Positions 24,410-35,700 are shown, numbered from the stretch's first letter. The stretch: DNA of 64,000 nt from Sciurus carolinensis (GCF_902686445.1 NC_062222.1:40919792-40983791); one strand, 5' to 3'. Notes: a model not told the origin generated them from the sequence alone. Numbers and translations are program-made.

Positions 24410-25185
24410 CACAGTCTAATTATCTTTGTAGAACCCTTTGAAAGTACAATTATATTCAAAAGTTTAAATGTTCAGATTTCAAATAAGCAGTTATTAGTCT
24501 GTAGGTGATCTCAATGAAATCTCATGTGACATAAACTGTAATCAGAAGTGACCTGTTTTGTTTTTCATGACTTCTGGTGGGAATTTTCTTGAAATATCTT
24601 TAAAAACTGAAATTGAACTTTTCTTGCTAAGGAGGTTCCAAGCTTTGTAACTGTGAACATTGCTTTCTTCCTGGAGGTGACTGGTTTCACTTTTGTATAT
24701 ACCCAATAAATGATTTGGTGGCAAACAATTCTCTCCCACTTAAGACACAGTATCAGGACTACCTTATGATGTATATTAATACATTTCATGCTCTGTAAAG
24801 ACAGAAGGCACTGCATACTTTGGATCCCTTATTTTTGTGTTAGCATGTAATTATTTTGACCAACAAACTGGGTAGTATGACCTTGTTGCTTAAATTATAT
24901 ATGCCCACGTTCCCTGATGTAGAGATCATAAGAATACAATTTTCATATAGGACCACTGAAATTATTAAATAATTCCATATATTGAAATCCCTTTGAAAAA
25001 ATGACAACTACAAAATAAAAACTACATATTTTTGTATTATTATTTCATGGGAATAAACGCTCCTTACTTTTATTATTTCCTGTTCTGTTAAAAATTCACC
25101 AACTGAGAGATGAAGAAAACACCCTTCGTGTAAATTGCTAAAATATTTGGTTTAACAGATTAAAGATGTAAGAGACTGAAAAGTA
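24410..25185. other. AT-rich sequence, nothing recognised
   Basis: No repeat or gene identified. Minus-strand open frames at 24542-24816 have no recognisable features. Confidence 0.45.
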
Positions 25186-25189
25186 CAAC

Positions 25190-25610
25190 CTTCAAAAAAA
25201 GGCACTGATGATTGAAAGCACATGGGAGGGAATTCCAAAAGAAAAAGAAAAATGGAGGCAGACCTCCATTTTATTTTATTCAGCACTGGAGGGGCACATT
25301 TTAGGGGGAAAAAATGGATGCTGGCCACCGTGACGTTCTGGATTTTATGTGCAGCCTAACACAGCCAGGCCAGGGGAGGAGGAGGTAGTTATTTTGGGCG
25401 GGTTCTTTTGGTGGGCAGGGGGCAGGGCCTGGTCATGGGAGGAGTTTTGGTGAATCATTTAGGGCAGGAGGACAGGTAGGTAACCACATCCTTCTGATGG
25501 TGCAGTCAAGTCTTAAGTGATTGTTTCTCTGTTTCAGCTGCTTCCTCTTATCCCAGGAAGTAAGACATTAAGCTGTTTTATTTTTCCTCTAAGTGGGAGA
25601 GCTAACATTA
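25190..25610 (-). mobile_element. LTR-like segment (tentative)
   Basis: A G-rich block (plus strand) in AT-rich DNA. Its minus strand reads 'gctgaataaaataaaat' near 25265-25283, a possible polyadenylation signal, followed by more T/C-rich DNA. No second copy in the window and no duplication found. Confidence 0.3.
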
Positions 25611-25932
25611 GAATCAACACATATAAAAATAATTCTCTAATTTGTCATTTTACATAAAGTTACTATGATGGGAAAAAATGGGATAAATTGTGAGCTTCTT
25701 TTATCCCATTGCAAATTGTACCTCCCTAAAAATTCCACAGACCAAATCTTTTGAGTTAGCAAAAAGAGAGTTGTAATGCAATATGACACATTGTGATTCC
25801 TTGGGGAGGACTCTGTATCCAATCCAACCTATAGACCTGAACAGGTGGTGGCAGATCCAACTCCAGGTGACAATGATGATCCAAACACTAAGAGGAAATA
25901 AAGTTACCTCCAAGGTGACTTATTAAAAGTAA

Positions 25933-26176
25933 GGGATTCCTGGTGCATGCCTGTAATTCCAGCAGCTTGGGAGGCTGAGGTAGGAGGATCGCAGGGACAA
26001 AGGCTGCCTCAGCAACTCAGCGAGGCCCTAAATTACTTACTCAGAACCTGTCTAAAAAAATAAAAAGGACTGGAGACATGGCTCAGTGGTTAAGCGCCCC
26101 TGCATTCAATTCCTGGTACCAAAAATAAATAAATAAATAAGTAAATAAATAGATAAATAAATAAATAAATAAATTC
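25933..26176 (+). mobile_element. B1-dID SINE with (AAAT)n tail
   Basis: B1 half (25933-26050; 'tgtaattccagcagcttggg' core), linker, ID half (26069-26120; A box 'tggctcagtgg', B box 'cattcaattcc'). The tail has expanded into an (AAAT)n microsatellite with AAGT and AGAT variants, up to about 26176. Confidence 0.9.
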
Positions 26177-26529
26177 TTCTGAAAGAAGAATGGAGGGAGT
26201 CAGTAGAGCGCAAATGGTGGCATGATGGGTCTAGGCAGAGAGCATCACATAGAGCCAACTATTCACCCCGATTTTTCTATATTTTGAGAGAATCTTAAGA
26301 GAGGATCCAACTTTTTATATGTACAAGAGGAAACAAAAATATTTGAAAAATGCCTGTAGATCTATGGTATCTGGTTGTGTGAAAAAGATGATTTAGTTTT
26401 TCCAGAAGAGTAATTAAACAGTGGGATTCTGAAATACCTAAGCATGAAACCAGGGGTAGTGGAGATCACAGCAGTTACATGGTGATGATAGAAAGAGACC
26501 AGGTAACTGTTTCTTAATGCCATGGTGCT

Positions 26530-26695
26530 GCATGAACCAGGAGAAAGAGAGGCTTCCAGAGCCTGAAGGAGGAGGATCACAAGTTCAAGGCAGCCTAGGC
26601 AACTTAGCAAAACCCTGCTTCAAAATGAAATAGAAAGTGCTGGGTCTGTAGATCAATGGTGAAGTACTCCTGGGTTCAATCCCCAGTACCACAAA
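26530..26695 (+). mobile_element. B1-dID SINE (right half shared with an inverted repeat)
   Basis: Degenerate B1 half 26530-26620 and ID half 26640-26690 (B box 'gggttcaatcccc'). The ID half lies within the left arm of the inverted duplication. Its mirror copy is at 28187-28240, so the duplication boundary falls inside this SINE. Confidence 0.75.
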
Positions 26696-27090
26696 AAGCA
26701 ATCAAGTTAAAAACAAAAAGAAGAGACAAATAAATATACTTGGGAGAAAGCTGTATTAATGCCACAAAAAGAAGGTAGATAGTGAAATTATGTTAAACTA
26801 TGGCCAAAGTCTTAACTAACAAATGCAATTTTGTGTGTGTATGTGTGTGACACATGCTTGGGATTGAACTCAGGGAATAAATATACTAAATATATGTTCT
26901 GCCACTGAGTTACATCCCATCCCTAATAACTTTAAGGGAAGCTCTTAATACTATTTCCCAAAATCCATGCACCCAAGGCAAACTTTAATATTATCCTAGG
27001 CTCATACATTGCTATATATTTTTTCTATTAAATGAAAATATTATCTTAAAATTAGAGAATCTTATTTCTTAAATGTTAAGTAAAATTTTC
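26626..27090 (+). repeat. Inverted duplication, left arm (465 bp)
   Basis: This arm is nearly identical to the reverse complement of 27787-28251. Matching features in mirrored order are an ID half, a run 'aaaaacaaaaagaagagac', a TG microsatellite (26834-26848), a diverged ID body (26850-26925), and an AT-rich end. Differences by eye are a few percent, plus small indels in the TG tract. Confidence 0.92.
26850..26925 (-). mobile_element. ID SINE inside the left arm
   Basis: Antisense ID-like body (B box on the minus strand around 26858-26872), interrupted by an AT-rich insert near 26880-26900. The same copy, in mirror image, lies at about 27945-28022, so it was present before the duplication. 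Confidence 0.6.
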
Positions 27091-27786
27091 TAGTGAGGTC
27101 ATCTGGATTTAAGGTATTATATGTGATGTGTCTTGATTAATTTTTTAATTTTTAGACAGTTTTACAATGTACAATTTCTACTCTTCTTGAGTAAAATTTT
27201 TTTGTTATAAATTTGGAGAAAATTTTGTACTTCTATTTTTTAATTTGGATTGACTGATCTTTCAATTGACTTTTTGACACTGAAAACATCTAGGGTTATG
27301 ACTTAATTGTATGTGAAGATATTAGGTATTACAATTTCCAATTTTCTTTGTCATTGTTAATGTGGTTATTATTGCTATTCAGCAGTGTCAGCAGATGTTG
27401 ATAGGTTTCACAGTTCTTTTCAAAGAATTAAATTGAGGATTTCATGATCCTTTCTACTTATTTTCTCTTTATTTCTAAATTTTATATTTATATCTTCATT
27501 GGTTTTATTCTGTTGTTTTCTAAAATTTATAATATTTTTGCATGGAATTTTTTATTACCTTTTTTTTACAACCCACAGGTTATGTATGTAGCATTTTCCT
27601 TCAAATATTTGCTTCTAAATGCAACATTTTACCCTTACGTTATATACTTAATGTATTCCTTAATTTCTAGCTATGTTACCTGTTACTTTAACTTTTTGTA
27701 CTATAGCTTAAATGTATCCCATATAATGTAGTCCTTGAAAAATTTAAACATGTTTTATAAGCCAAAGAATGACCATGATAATCCAT
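27091..27786. other. Spacer between the inverted arms
   Basis: 696 bp of AT-rich DNA. A 95-codon open frame (27444-27731) is hydrophobic, Phe/Tyr/Ile-rich and driven by base composition. I do not regard it as a gene. Confidence 0.6.
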
Positions 27787-28251
27787 GAAAATTTTACTTA
27801 ACAGTTAAATAAAATATTCCAATTTTAAGATAACATTTTCATTTAATAGAAAAAAATATATAGCAATGTATGAGCCTAGGATAATATTAAAGTTTGCCTT
27901 GGGTGCATGGATTTTGGGAAACAGTATTAAGAGCTTCCCTTAAAGTTATCAGGGATGGGATGTAACTCAGTGGCAGAACATATACTTAGTATATTTTATT
28001 CCCTGAGTTCAATCCCAAGCATATACACACACACATACACACACAAAGTTGCATTTGTTAGCTAAGACTTTGGCCATAGTTTAACATAATTTCACTATCT
28101 ACCTTCTTTTTGTGGCATTAATACAGCTTTCTCCCAAGTATATTTATTTGTCTCTTCTTTTTGTTTTTAACTTGATTGCTTTTTGTGGTACTGGGGATTG
28201 AACCCAGGAGTACTTCACCATTGATCTACAGATCCAGCCCTTTCTATTTCA
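27787..28251 (-). repeat. Inverted duplication, right arm (465 bp)
   Basis: Mirror copy of 26626-27090. The TG tract appears here as CA repeats (28023-28046) and is longer or differently interrupted, as expected if the microsatellite changed after the duplication. Confidence 0.92.
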
Positions 28252-28602
28252 CATATGCCTAAATTAGTTTTCCATAGATGTTCACAGTATATAATTCTTT
28301 CAATGTTGCTTATTTCAATCTTGTTTATCATATTGACAGCATTCATTAGCATCTTTGTTCTGTCAAAGATTGAGAAATGTGATTAACATGCTTTATCACA
28401 GTATGGCCTTTTACTTTTTTTTTTTTTTTCTTTATAATTTTGCTATCATATTGAGGCTGTTTTATTAGTTACATTTGGATTTAAAATGTTTACATTTCCC
28501 TAATAACTTGAACAATTAATAATGGCAAATATCTCTATTCTTTAATGAACTTTCTCTCTACCACTCTTGCTATAGATAAACAAAAAAATCTTTGACAAGA
28601 CT

Positions 28603-28604
<2 letters not shown>

Positions 28605-28639
<35 letters not shown>

Positions 28640-28656
28640 CGTCTTTCTCTCTCTCT
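28605..28656. repeat. (CT)n microsatellite
   Basis: About 16 CT units, then an interrupted CT-rich stretch, directly before an antisense SINE tail. Confidence 0.9.
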
Positions 28657-28659
28657 TTT

Positions 28660-28857
28660 TTTGCACTGGAAATTGAATCCAGGGAAGCTTAACCCCTGAG
28701 TCATGTCCCCAGTCCTTTTCATTTTTTATTTTAGGACATTGTCTCCCTAAGTTGCTAAGGGCCTCACTAAGTTGCTGAGGCTGGCTTTGAACCTGAAATC
28801 TTCCTGCCTCAGGCTCCTGAACTGCTGGGATTACAGACATGTGCCTTGCCTGGCTAT
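28660..28857 (-). mobile_element. B1-dID SINE
   Basis: Antisense dimer: ID half 28664-28715, linker 28716-28735, B1 half 28738-28857 ('ctgggattacagacatgtgcc' end, mirrored). Well preserved. Confidence 0.88.
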
Positions 28858-28951
28858 CCCCATTCTTTTAATTTTTACATTATTTATGTTATGTTTTAGA
28901 TGCATTTCATTCAATGAATAGGAGTAAGAATATTCTTATTCAGAATTGATT

Positions 28952-28955
<4 letters not shown>

Positions 28956-29004
<49 letters not shown>

Positions 29005-29078
29005 GGTGCTGGGGATCGAACCCAGGGCCTTGTGCATGCAAGGCAAGCACTCTACCGACTGAGCTATCTCCCCAGCCC
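28956..29078 (-). mobile_element. Young ID SINE with long poly-A tail
   Basis: Minus-strand ID body 29003-29078 with an intact A box (tagctcagtcggt on the minus strand) and B box (ggttcgatccc, CpG preserved). About 45 T precede it on the plus strand, i.e. its A tail. A 9-bp duplication, tgattacta, flanks it (28947-28955 and 29079-29087). The intact promoter and long tail point to a recent insertion, mobilised by LINE-1. Confidence 0.95.
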
Positions 29079-29732
29079 TGATTACTATCTCTTAAAACAT
29101 TTATTTTAATACATAGGATACATAGGAGATGAATATTAATCATTTATTTTGATTCTGCTTGTGGAATATTCTGTTTTCATTGCCACTCTTGTATTTTATT
29201 TTATTCTTATTTGTGTTTTATCTCCACTTGTGAAATTATAATTTTCTTATATATTATTTTAGCAGGTTAAAATGTAGAAATGCCACATTAAACAAGTATT
29301 TACTTCTTTCACCTATTTTGTCTTCAATAGCTGTTTTATATAATTAATTTTCATATAAGCCTACACATATACTCAGTACTTTGAAGTATTTAATATTTAA
29401 TTCTTCTGATTCTTCTTTTTCACCACTATTTCTGTTTTTGTTTTGTTTCGGGGGGATAACTATTGCATATAGATTTTTTTAAAAAATTTATTTGGCTTCT
29501 TTTTTTAATAAATTCAATTATTGATAATTTATATGTTTTATTTTATGGAGAAATATATTATTTTTATATATAAAATTTTGTCAATAATATATTTTAAAGT
29601 ATTTTAGTTAGATATTACTATATGTATTTTCTTGATGATTTTGACAAGATAGATCTTCTCATAATTTGCTGGGGTTTTTTTTGCAAATTCTCAGTCTTTT
29701 TTATCTGACCATTTAGAAACTTCTCTGCTTTT

Positions 29733-29822
29733 TTTTTTTTTTTTTTTGGGTGCTGGGGATCGAACCCAGGGCCTTGTGCTTACAAGGCAAGCACTCTACC
29801 GGCTGAGCTATCTCCCCAGCCC
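29733..29822 (-). mobile_element. Young ID SINE
   Basis: Minus-strand body 29748-29822, differing from the copy at 29003-29078 at only a handful of positions, with intact A and B boxes. Flanked by ctctgctttt (29723-29732 and 29823-29832); the right edge of the left repeat merges with the tail. Confidence 0.93.
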
Positions 29823-29834
29823 CTCTGCTTTTGA

Positions 29835-30885
29835 TATCATGCAGAAATGCCTTGTGGGAGCAATATCACTGGACTTTTCTCCATAGTGAATTGGGATCCT
29901 TTATCATGGACATGGAATTTCTACCATTACTCTTTAGGATAATTGCCTATCCTTTCTTTTTGTTTTCTTTCTGAACTTTTCTGATCCCTCTTCCTTTTGC
30001 CATGTTAACACTTAAAACTGAGGAATCTAAACTGCTGCCATAGGTGTACACTTAGTTTTTCTAACATGAATTTTTAAAAACACAGAAACAAATCAAATTT
30101 TACAGTGAACACTCATAAACACAGGACATATATACTATAATTAGAATCTTACTGTGTTTATTATATACTTGTTCACTAATTATCCTATCTATCCATCAAT
30201 CTTATTTCTTAAGGAACTTCAAATTAAATTCAAGATATCAGTGTGCTTCACTCCAACACATTTTAGAAAGCATATTATTAGCTATATTTAAACATTTTCA
30301 TTACTATTTATGATATGAAAATTAAATTTATCAATGAGTGTATTATTTGTAAGAACATATATTAATACTATTTAAATAAATGAACAAGGTGGTTAAATGA
30401 TACTAAACTGCCATAAAAGTCTTACTTAATAAATTCAAATATAGGTATATTTGGGAAAACTATTAATATTATTTCTTGTCATCAGTGTCCCCTGCCCCCC
30501 CCACACACAAGAAAGCAACAGGAAAATCAGAAGTGAGATTGCTAAAATTACAGAATTTCACATTTAGACTTTTTTCTGGCAATTCTTTTTTCAAATATAA
30601 CAGATTTTTATTAAAATATATTTTGGCCCCCATAATTTAAGTTGTTTGCAAAAGAAACTTGGTCTGAATAATTTATTCCATCATACTGCTAGAAATGATG
30701 ATCTAAAATGTATGATTTGTATTAAGTAAAACATATATAATTTTACATATATTTTTCTGTTTATATGAATTATCTCTTCATAATTACTGATGAGAAATCC
30801 AAGAAATGCAAAAAAAAAAAAAAAAAAAAAGTAATTTTGCCTAAGAATTTCCAGAGTTTGGATGAAAATTTATGCTTATTAAAAA
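29835..30885. other. AT-rich sequence, nothing recognised
   Basis: No element or gene identified. A poly-A tract at 30809-30830 stands alone, about 60 bp before the LINE-1 start. Confidence 0.45.
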
Positions 30886-30889
30886 TAAT

Positions 30890-31720
30890 ATCAGGTTCTC
30901 GGAACGGAACTGGCCCGCTGGTGAGAGCCTTTCTGACCAGAACAAGCTCCGAGTCCCGGAGCCAGTGCAGCTCAGCGTACTCTGGCACGCAAGCAGATTC
31001 AGGGTCCAGACAGGGCAGCCAGAGACTTCCCCAAGTAGTCTGGACCCCTGCGGTGGGAGGTGCCGTTCAAGGCTAGCCTCTCGGAGCTGACCGCCCAGTG
31101 AGAGACTTTCTACATAGAACCAGCCACAAGCCTCCGAACCAACGGAGAGCCTCGATCCGCAAACAGCCTCTGGGATCAGGGCAGGGCAGCCAGAGACCTC
31201 TTTAGGCGGCTCTGCCCAATCCGGCTGCAGGCTCTCTTCTCGGGGCGATCCAAGATGGCGGCCTAGAGGGAGACTGCACCCCCTGTCACTCCAGAACCCA
31301 GGAGTTAAGAAGGGGAGGCATTGAGAGACTGGGACTGAAATAGAGCCACGGGTGAGTCTGCCCACTGGGTGAAGCTCGGTCCAGGTGGCAGGCCCAGATA
31401 GAGGTGGCTTATCGGAGCCGGGCAGGGCAGCTAGAGTCATCCACAGGCAGCCCTGCGCACTCCGGCGGTGGGCCCCGCCCACACAGCCAGCTGCACGGTG
31501 CAGGCCCACAGTGAGAGCATTTCCGCACAGAGCCAGTTCCAAACCGTGGAACCAGTAGGGGGCTAGGGACAGTTTTCTTCGGATGAGCTGCTTTATCAGA
31601 TTCCTCCAAGACATCAGGCTACTGAAGGCTGGGAGGTGATACACTGGAAATCTACCGGGACACTATAAGCCAATAGCGGAAAACTGCAATATCTCAGGGT
31701 CCCACTGACAACTGACCAAT
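30890..31720 (+). promoter_or_regulatory. LINE-1 5' UTR / internal promoter with repeated modules
   Basis: GC-rich region with many CpGs. Related modules recur: a 'cagggcagcc(t)agag' block near 31012, 31183 and 31424, and a 'gtgagag(c/a)' block leading to an 'accag' segment near 30931, 31098 and 31510. This is an irregular tandem structure of the kind known as monomers in mouse LINE-1. A 'caagatggcggcc' site at about 31251-31263 matches the YY1 consensus, a factor known to position transcription from human LINE-1. A 267-codon open frame runs antisense across it (31644-30841). Confidence 0.75.
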
Positions 31721-32767
31721 ATGAGAAAACAAGGGAAGAAAATGTCCCAAACAAACCTAGATACTACATCAATAAAACCCAATGACAGCACAGCAGAAGA
31801 AATGTCAGAAAGGGAGTTCAGAATGTACGTAATTAAAACGATCAGGGAAGCTAATGAGGAGATGAAAGAGCAAATGCAGGCATTGAAGGAGGAGATGAAA
31901 GAGCAAATGCAGGCATTAAATGATCGCACCAATCAACAGTTAAAAGACCAAATACGGGAAGCAAGAGATCATTTCAATAAAGAGTTAGAGATACTGAAAA
32001 AAAAACAAACTGAAATACTTGAAATGAAGGAAACAATAAACCAAGTTAAAAACTCCATAGAAAGCATAACCAATAGAATGGAGCACCTGGAAGACAGAAC
32101 CTCAGACATTGAAGACAAATTATTTAATCTTGAAAGCAAAGTTGGCCAAACAGAAAAGATGGTAAGAAATCATGAACAGAATCTCCAAGAATTATGGGAT
32201 ATCATGAAAAGGCCAAATTTAAGAATTATTGGGATTGAGGAAGGCTTAGAGAAACAAACCAAAGGAATGAACAACCTATTCAATGAAATAATATCAGAAA
32301 ATTTCCCAAATCTGAAGAATGAAATGGAAAACCAAATACAAGAGGCTTATAGAACTCCAAACATACAAAATTACAACAGACCCACACCAAGGCACATTAT
32401 TATGAAAATACCTAACATACAAAATAAAGACAGAATATTAAAGGCCGCGAGAGAAAAGAATCAAATTACATTCAGAGGGAAACCAATAAGAATATCAGCA
32501 GATTTTTCAATCCAGACCCTAAAAGCCAGAAGGGCCTGGAACAACATTTACCAAGCCCTGAAAGAAAACGGATGCCAACCAAGAATCTTATACCCAGCAA
32601 AACTTACCTTCAAATTTGACGATGAAATAAGATCCTTCCATGATAAACAAAAGCTAAAGGAATTTACAAAAAGAAAGCCAGCATTACAGAACATTCTCAG
32701 CAAAATATTCCATGAGGAAGAGATGAAAAACAACGATGCAAGTCAGCAACAGGAGGTGCTAGCCTAA
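31721..32767 (+). CDS. LINE-1 ORF1 protein (RNA-binding chaperone)
   Basis: A 348-residue open frame, within the normal size range for LINE-1 ORF1p. This protein forms trimers, coats the LINE-1 RNA in the cytoplasm and acts as a nucleic acid chaperone during retrotransposition. Residues about 45-150 are a Glu/Lys/Gln-rich coiled coil, including a perfect-length 11-residue tandem repeat (EEMKEQMQALK, then EEMKEQMQALN, residues 46-67). Residues about 155-255 form the RRM domain, with the strand motifs 'LRIIGIEE' and 'ITFRGKPIRISADFS'. The C-terminal domain follows ('ARRAWNNIYQALKENG', then 'RILYPAKL'). The ATG at 31721 is the first in the open frame and follows the 5' UTR directly. The frame is intact, so the protein may be functional; that is an inference. 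Confidence 0.95.
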   Translation: MRKQGKKMSQTNLDTTSIKPNDSTAEEMSEREFRMYVIKTIREANEEMKEQMQALKEEMKEQMQALNDRTNQQLKDQIREARDHFNKELEILKKKQTEILEMKETINQVKNSIESITNRMEHLEDRTSDIEDKLFNLESKVGQTEKMVRNHEQNLQELWDIMKRPNLRIIGIEEGLEKQTKGMNNLFNEIISENFPNLKNEMENQIQEAYRTPNIQNYNRPTPRHIIMKIPNIQNKDRILKAAREKNQITFRGKPIRISADFSIQTLKARRAWNNIYQALKENGCQPRILYPAKLTFKFDDEIRSFHDKQKLKEFTKRKPALQNILSKIFHEEEMKNNDASQQQEVLA

Positions 32768-32798
32768 AGGAATAGCCAAATAAAGGAGAAACCAAATC

Positions 32799-35700
32799 AT
32801 GCCAAAAACAAATATGAGTCAATTGACTGGGAATACAAATCATATCACAATAATAACCCTGAATGTTAATGGCCTGAATTCATCAATCAAAAGACACAGA
32901 CTGGCAGATTGGATTAAAAAGAAAAATCCAACAATATGCTGCCTGCAAGAGACTCATCTCATAGAAAGAGACACCCATAGACTAAAGGTGAAAGGATGGG
33001 GAAAAACATACCATGCACACGGACACAGCAAAAAAGCTGGAGTATCCATCCTCATCTCAGATAATGTGGACTTCAAACCAAAACTAGTCAGAAGGGATAA
33101 AGAAGGACATTACATGCTGCTTAAGGGAAGCATAAATCAGCAAGACATAACAATCATAAATATCTATGCCCCGAACATTGGCTCATCCATGTACGTCAAA
33201 CAAATCCTTCTCAATTACAGAAATCAAATAGACCACAACACAATCATACTAGGCAATTTTAACACACCTCTCTCACCACTGGATAGATCGTCCAAACAAA
33301 AATTGAATAAAGAAACTATAGATCTCAACAACACAATCAGCAATTTAGACTTAACAGACATATATAGAATATACCATCCAACAAAGAACGAATACACTTT
33401 CTTCTCAACAGCACATGGATCCTTCTCTAAAATAGACCATATTTTATGCCACAAAGCTACTGTTAGCAAATACAAGAAGATAGAGATACTACCTTGTACT
33501 CTATCAGATCATAATGGATTGAAATTAGAAATAAATGACAGAATAAAAAACAGAAACTTCTCCAATACTTGGAGACTAAATAATACACTATTATACGATG
33601 AATGGATAACAGAAGACATCAGGAGGGAAATAAAAAAATTCTTAGAAGTAAACGAGAACAAAGACACATCATATCAAAATCTCTGGGACACTATGAAAGC
33701 AGTACTTAGAGGAAGATTTATTTCATGGGGTGCATTCAAAAAAAGAAGTAGAAATCAACAAATAAACGACTGAACACTACAGCTCAAAGCGCTAGAAAAA
33801 GAAGAGCAGACCAACACCAAAAGTAGTAGAAGACAGGAAATAGTTAAAATCAGAGCCGAAATCAACGAAATCGAAACAAAAGAAACAATTGGAAAAATTA
33901 ACAAAATAAATAGTTGGTTCTTTGAAAAAATAAACAAAATTGATAAATCCTTAGCCACACTAACAAAGAGAAAGAGGGAGAAAACTCAAATTACTAAAAT
34001 TCGGAATGAACAGGGAAACATCACAACAGACACGAGTGAAATACAAAACATAATTAGAAGCTATTTCGAAAATCTATACTCCAACAAAACAGAAAACCTC
34101 GAAGACATCAACAAATTTCTAGAGACATATGAATTACCTAAACTGAACGAGGAGGACATACACAACCTAAATAAACCAATTTCAAGCAATGAAATAGAAG
34201 AGGTCATCAAAAGCCTACCAACAAAGAAAAGTCCAGGACCAGATGGGTTCTCAGCCGAGTTCTACAAAACCTTTAAAGAAGAGCTCATTCCAATACTCCT
34301 CAAACTATTCCATGAAATAGAAGAGGAGGGAACCCTCCCAAACTCGTTCTATGAAGCCAATATCACCCTGATACCTAAACCAGACAGAGACACATCGAGG
34401 AAGGAAAATTTCAGACCAATATCCTTAATGAACATCGACGCAAAAATTCTCAACAAAATTTTAGCAAATCGCATACAAATATATATTAAAAAGATAGTGC
34501 ACCACGATCAAGTGGGTTTTATCCCAGGGATGCAAGGTTGGTTCAACATTTGGAAATCAATAAATGTCATTCACCATATCAACAGACTTAAAGTTAAGAA
34601 TCACATGATTATTTCAATAGATGCAGAAAAAGCATTCGATAAAATACAGCATCCCTTCATGCTCAAAACACTAGAAAAAATTGGGGTAGTGGGAACATTC
34701 CTAAACATTATAAAGGCAATCTACGCTAAGCCCATGACCAATATCATTCTAAATGGTGAAAAACTGAAAGCGTTCCCCCTAAAAACTGGAACAAGGCAGG
34801 GATGCCCTCTTTCACCACTTCTATTCAACATCGTCCTTGAGACTCTAGCCAGAGCAATCAGACAAACCAAAGAAATTAAAGGGATACGAATAGGAAAAGA
34901 AGAACTCAAACTATCCCTGTTCGCTGATGACATGATTATATATTTAGAGGAACCTGGAAATTCCACCAGAAAACTTTTAGAACTCATAAGTGAATTCAGT
35001 AAAGTAGCAGGTTACAAGATCAATGCTCATAAATCCAATGCATTTTTATACATAAGTGATGAATCTTCAGAAAGAGAAATTAGGAAAACTACCCCATTCA
35101 CAATAGCATCGAAAAAAATAAAATACTTGGGAATCAATCTCACAAAAGAGGTGAAAGACCTCTACAATGAGAACTACAGAACACTAAAGAAAGAAATTCA
35201 AGAAAACCTTAGAAGATGGAAAGATCTCCCATGTTCCTGGATAGGCAGAATTAATATCGTCAAAATGGCTATACTACCTAAAGTGCTATACAGATTCAAT
35301 GCAATTCCAATTAAAATCCCAATGATGTACCTCGCAGAAATAGAGCAAGCAATTATGAAATTCATCTGGAAGAATAAAAAACCTAGAATAGCTAAAGCAA
35401 TCCTCAGTAGCAAGAGCGAAGCAGGGGGTATTGCAATACCAGATCTTCAACTCTACTACAAAGCAATAGTAACAAAAATGGCATGGTATTGGTACCAAAA
35501 TAGACAGGTAGATCAATGGTACAGAATAGAGGACATGGACACAAACCCAAATAAATACAATTTTCTCATACTAGACAAAGGTTCCAACAATATGCAATGG
35601 AGAAAAGATAGCCTCTTCAACAAATGGTGCTTGGAAAACTGGAAAACCATATGCAATAGAATGAAATTAAACCCCTATCTCTCACCCTACACAAAACTCA

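Noticed and set aside
27444..27731. Hydrophobic 95-codon frame in the inverted-repeat spacer as a membrane protein
   Set aside because: Phe/Tyr/Ile content follows from the T-rich strand; no conserved feature.
28956..29822. tRNA genes (A and B boxes present)
   Set aside because: The bodies are ID SINEs derived from a tRNA. They have A tails and target duplications, and I see no cloverleaf with an anticodon arm and a matching acceptor stem.
30841..31644. Antisense 267-codon frame as a host protein-coding gene
   Set aside because: It lies wholly over the LINE-1 5' UTR and its upstream flank, has no recognisable domain and is explained by GC-rich composition. It is kept only as a low-priority observation.
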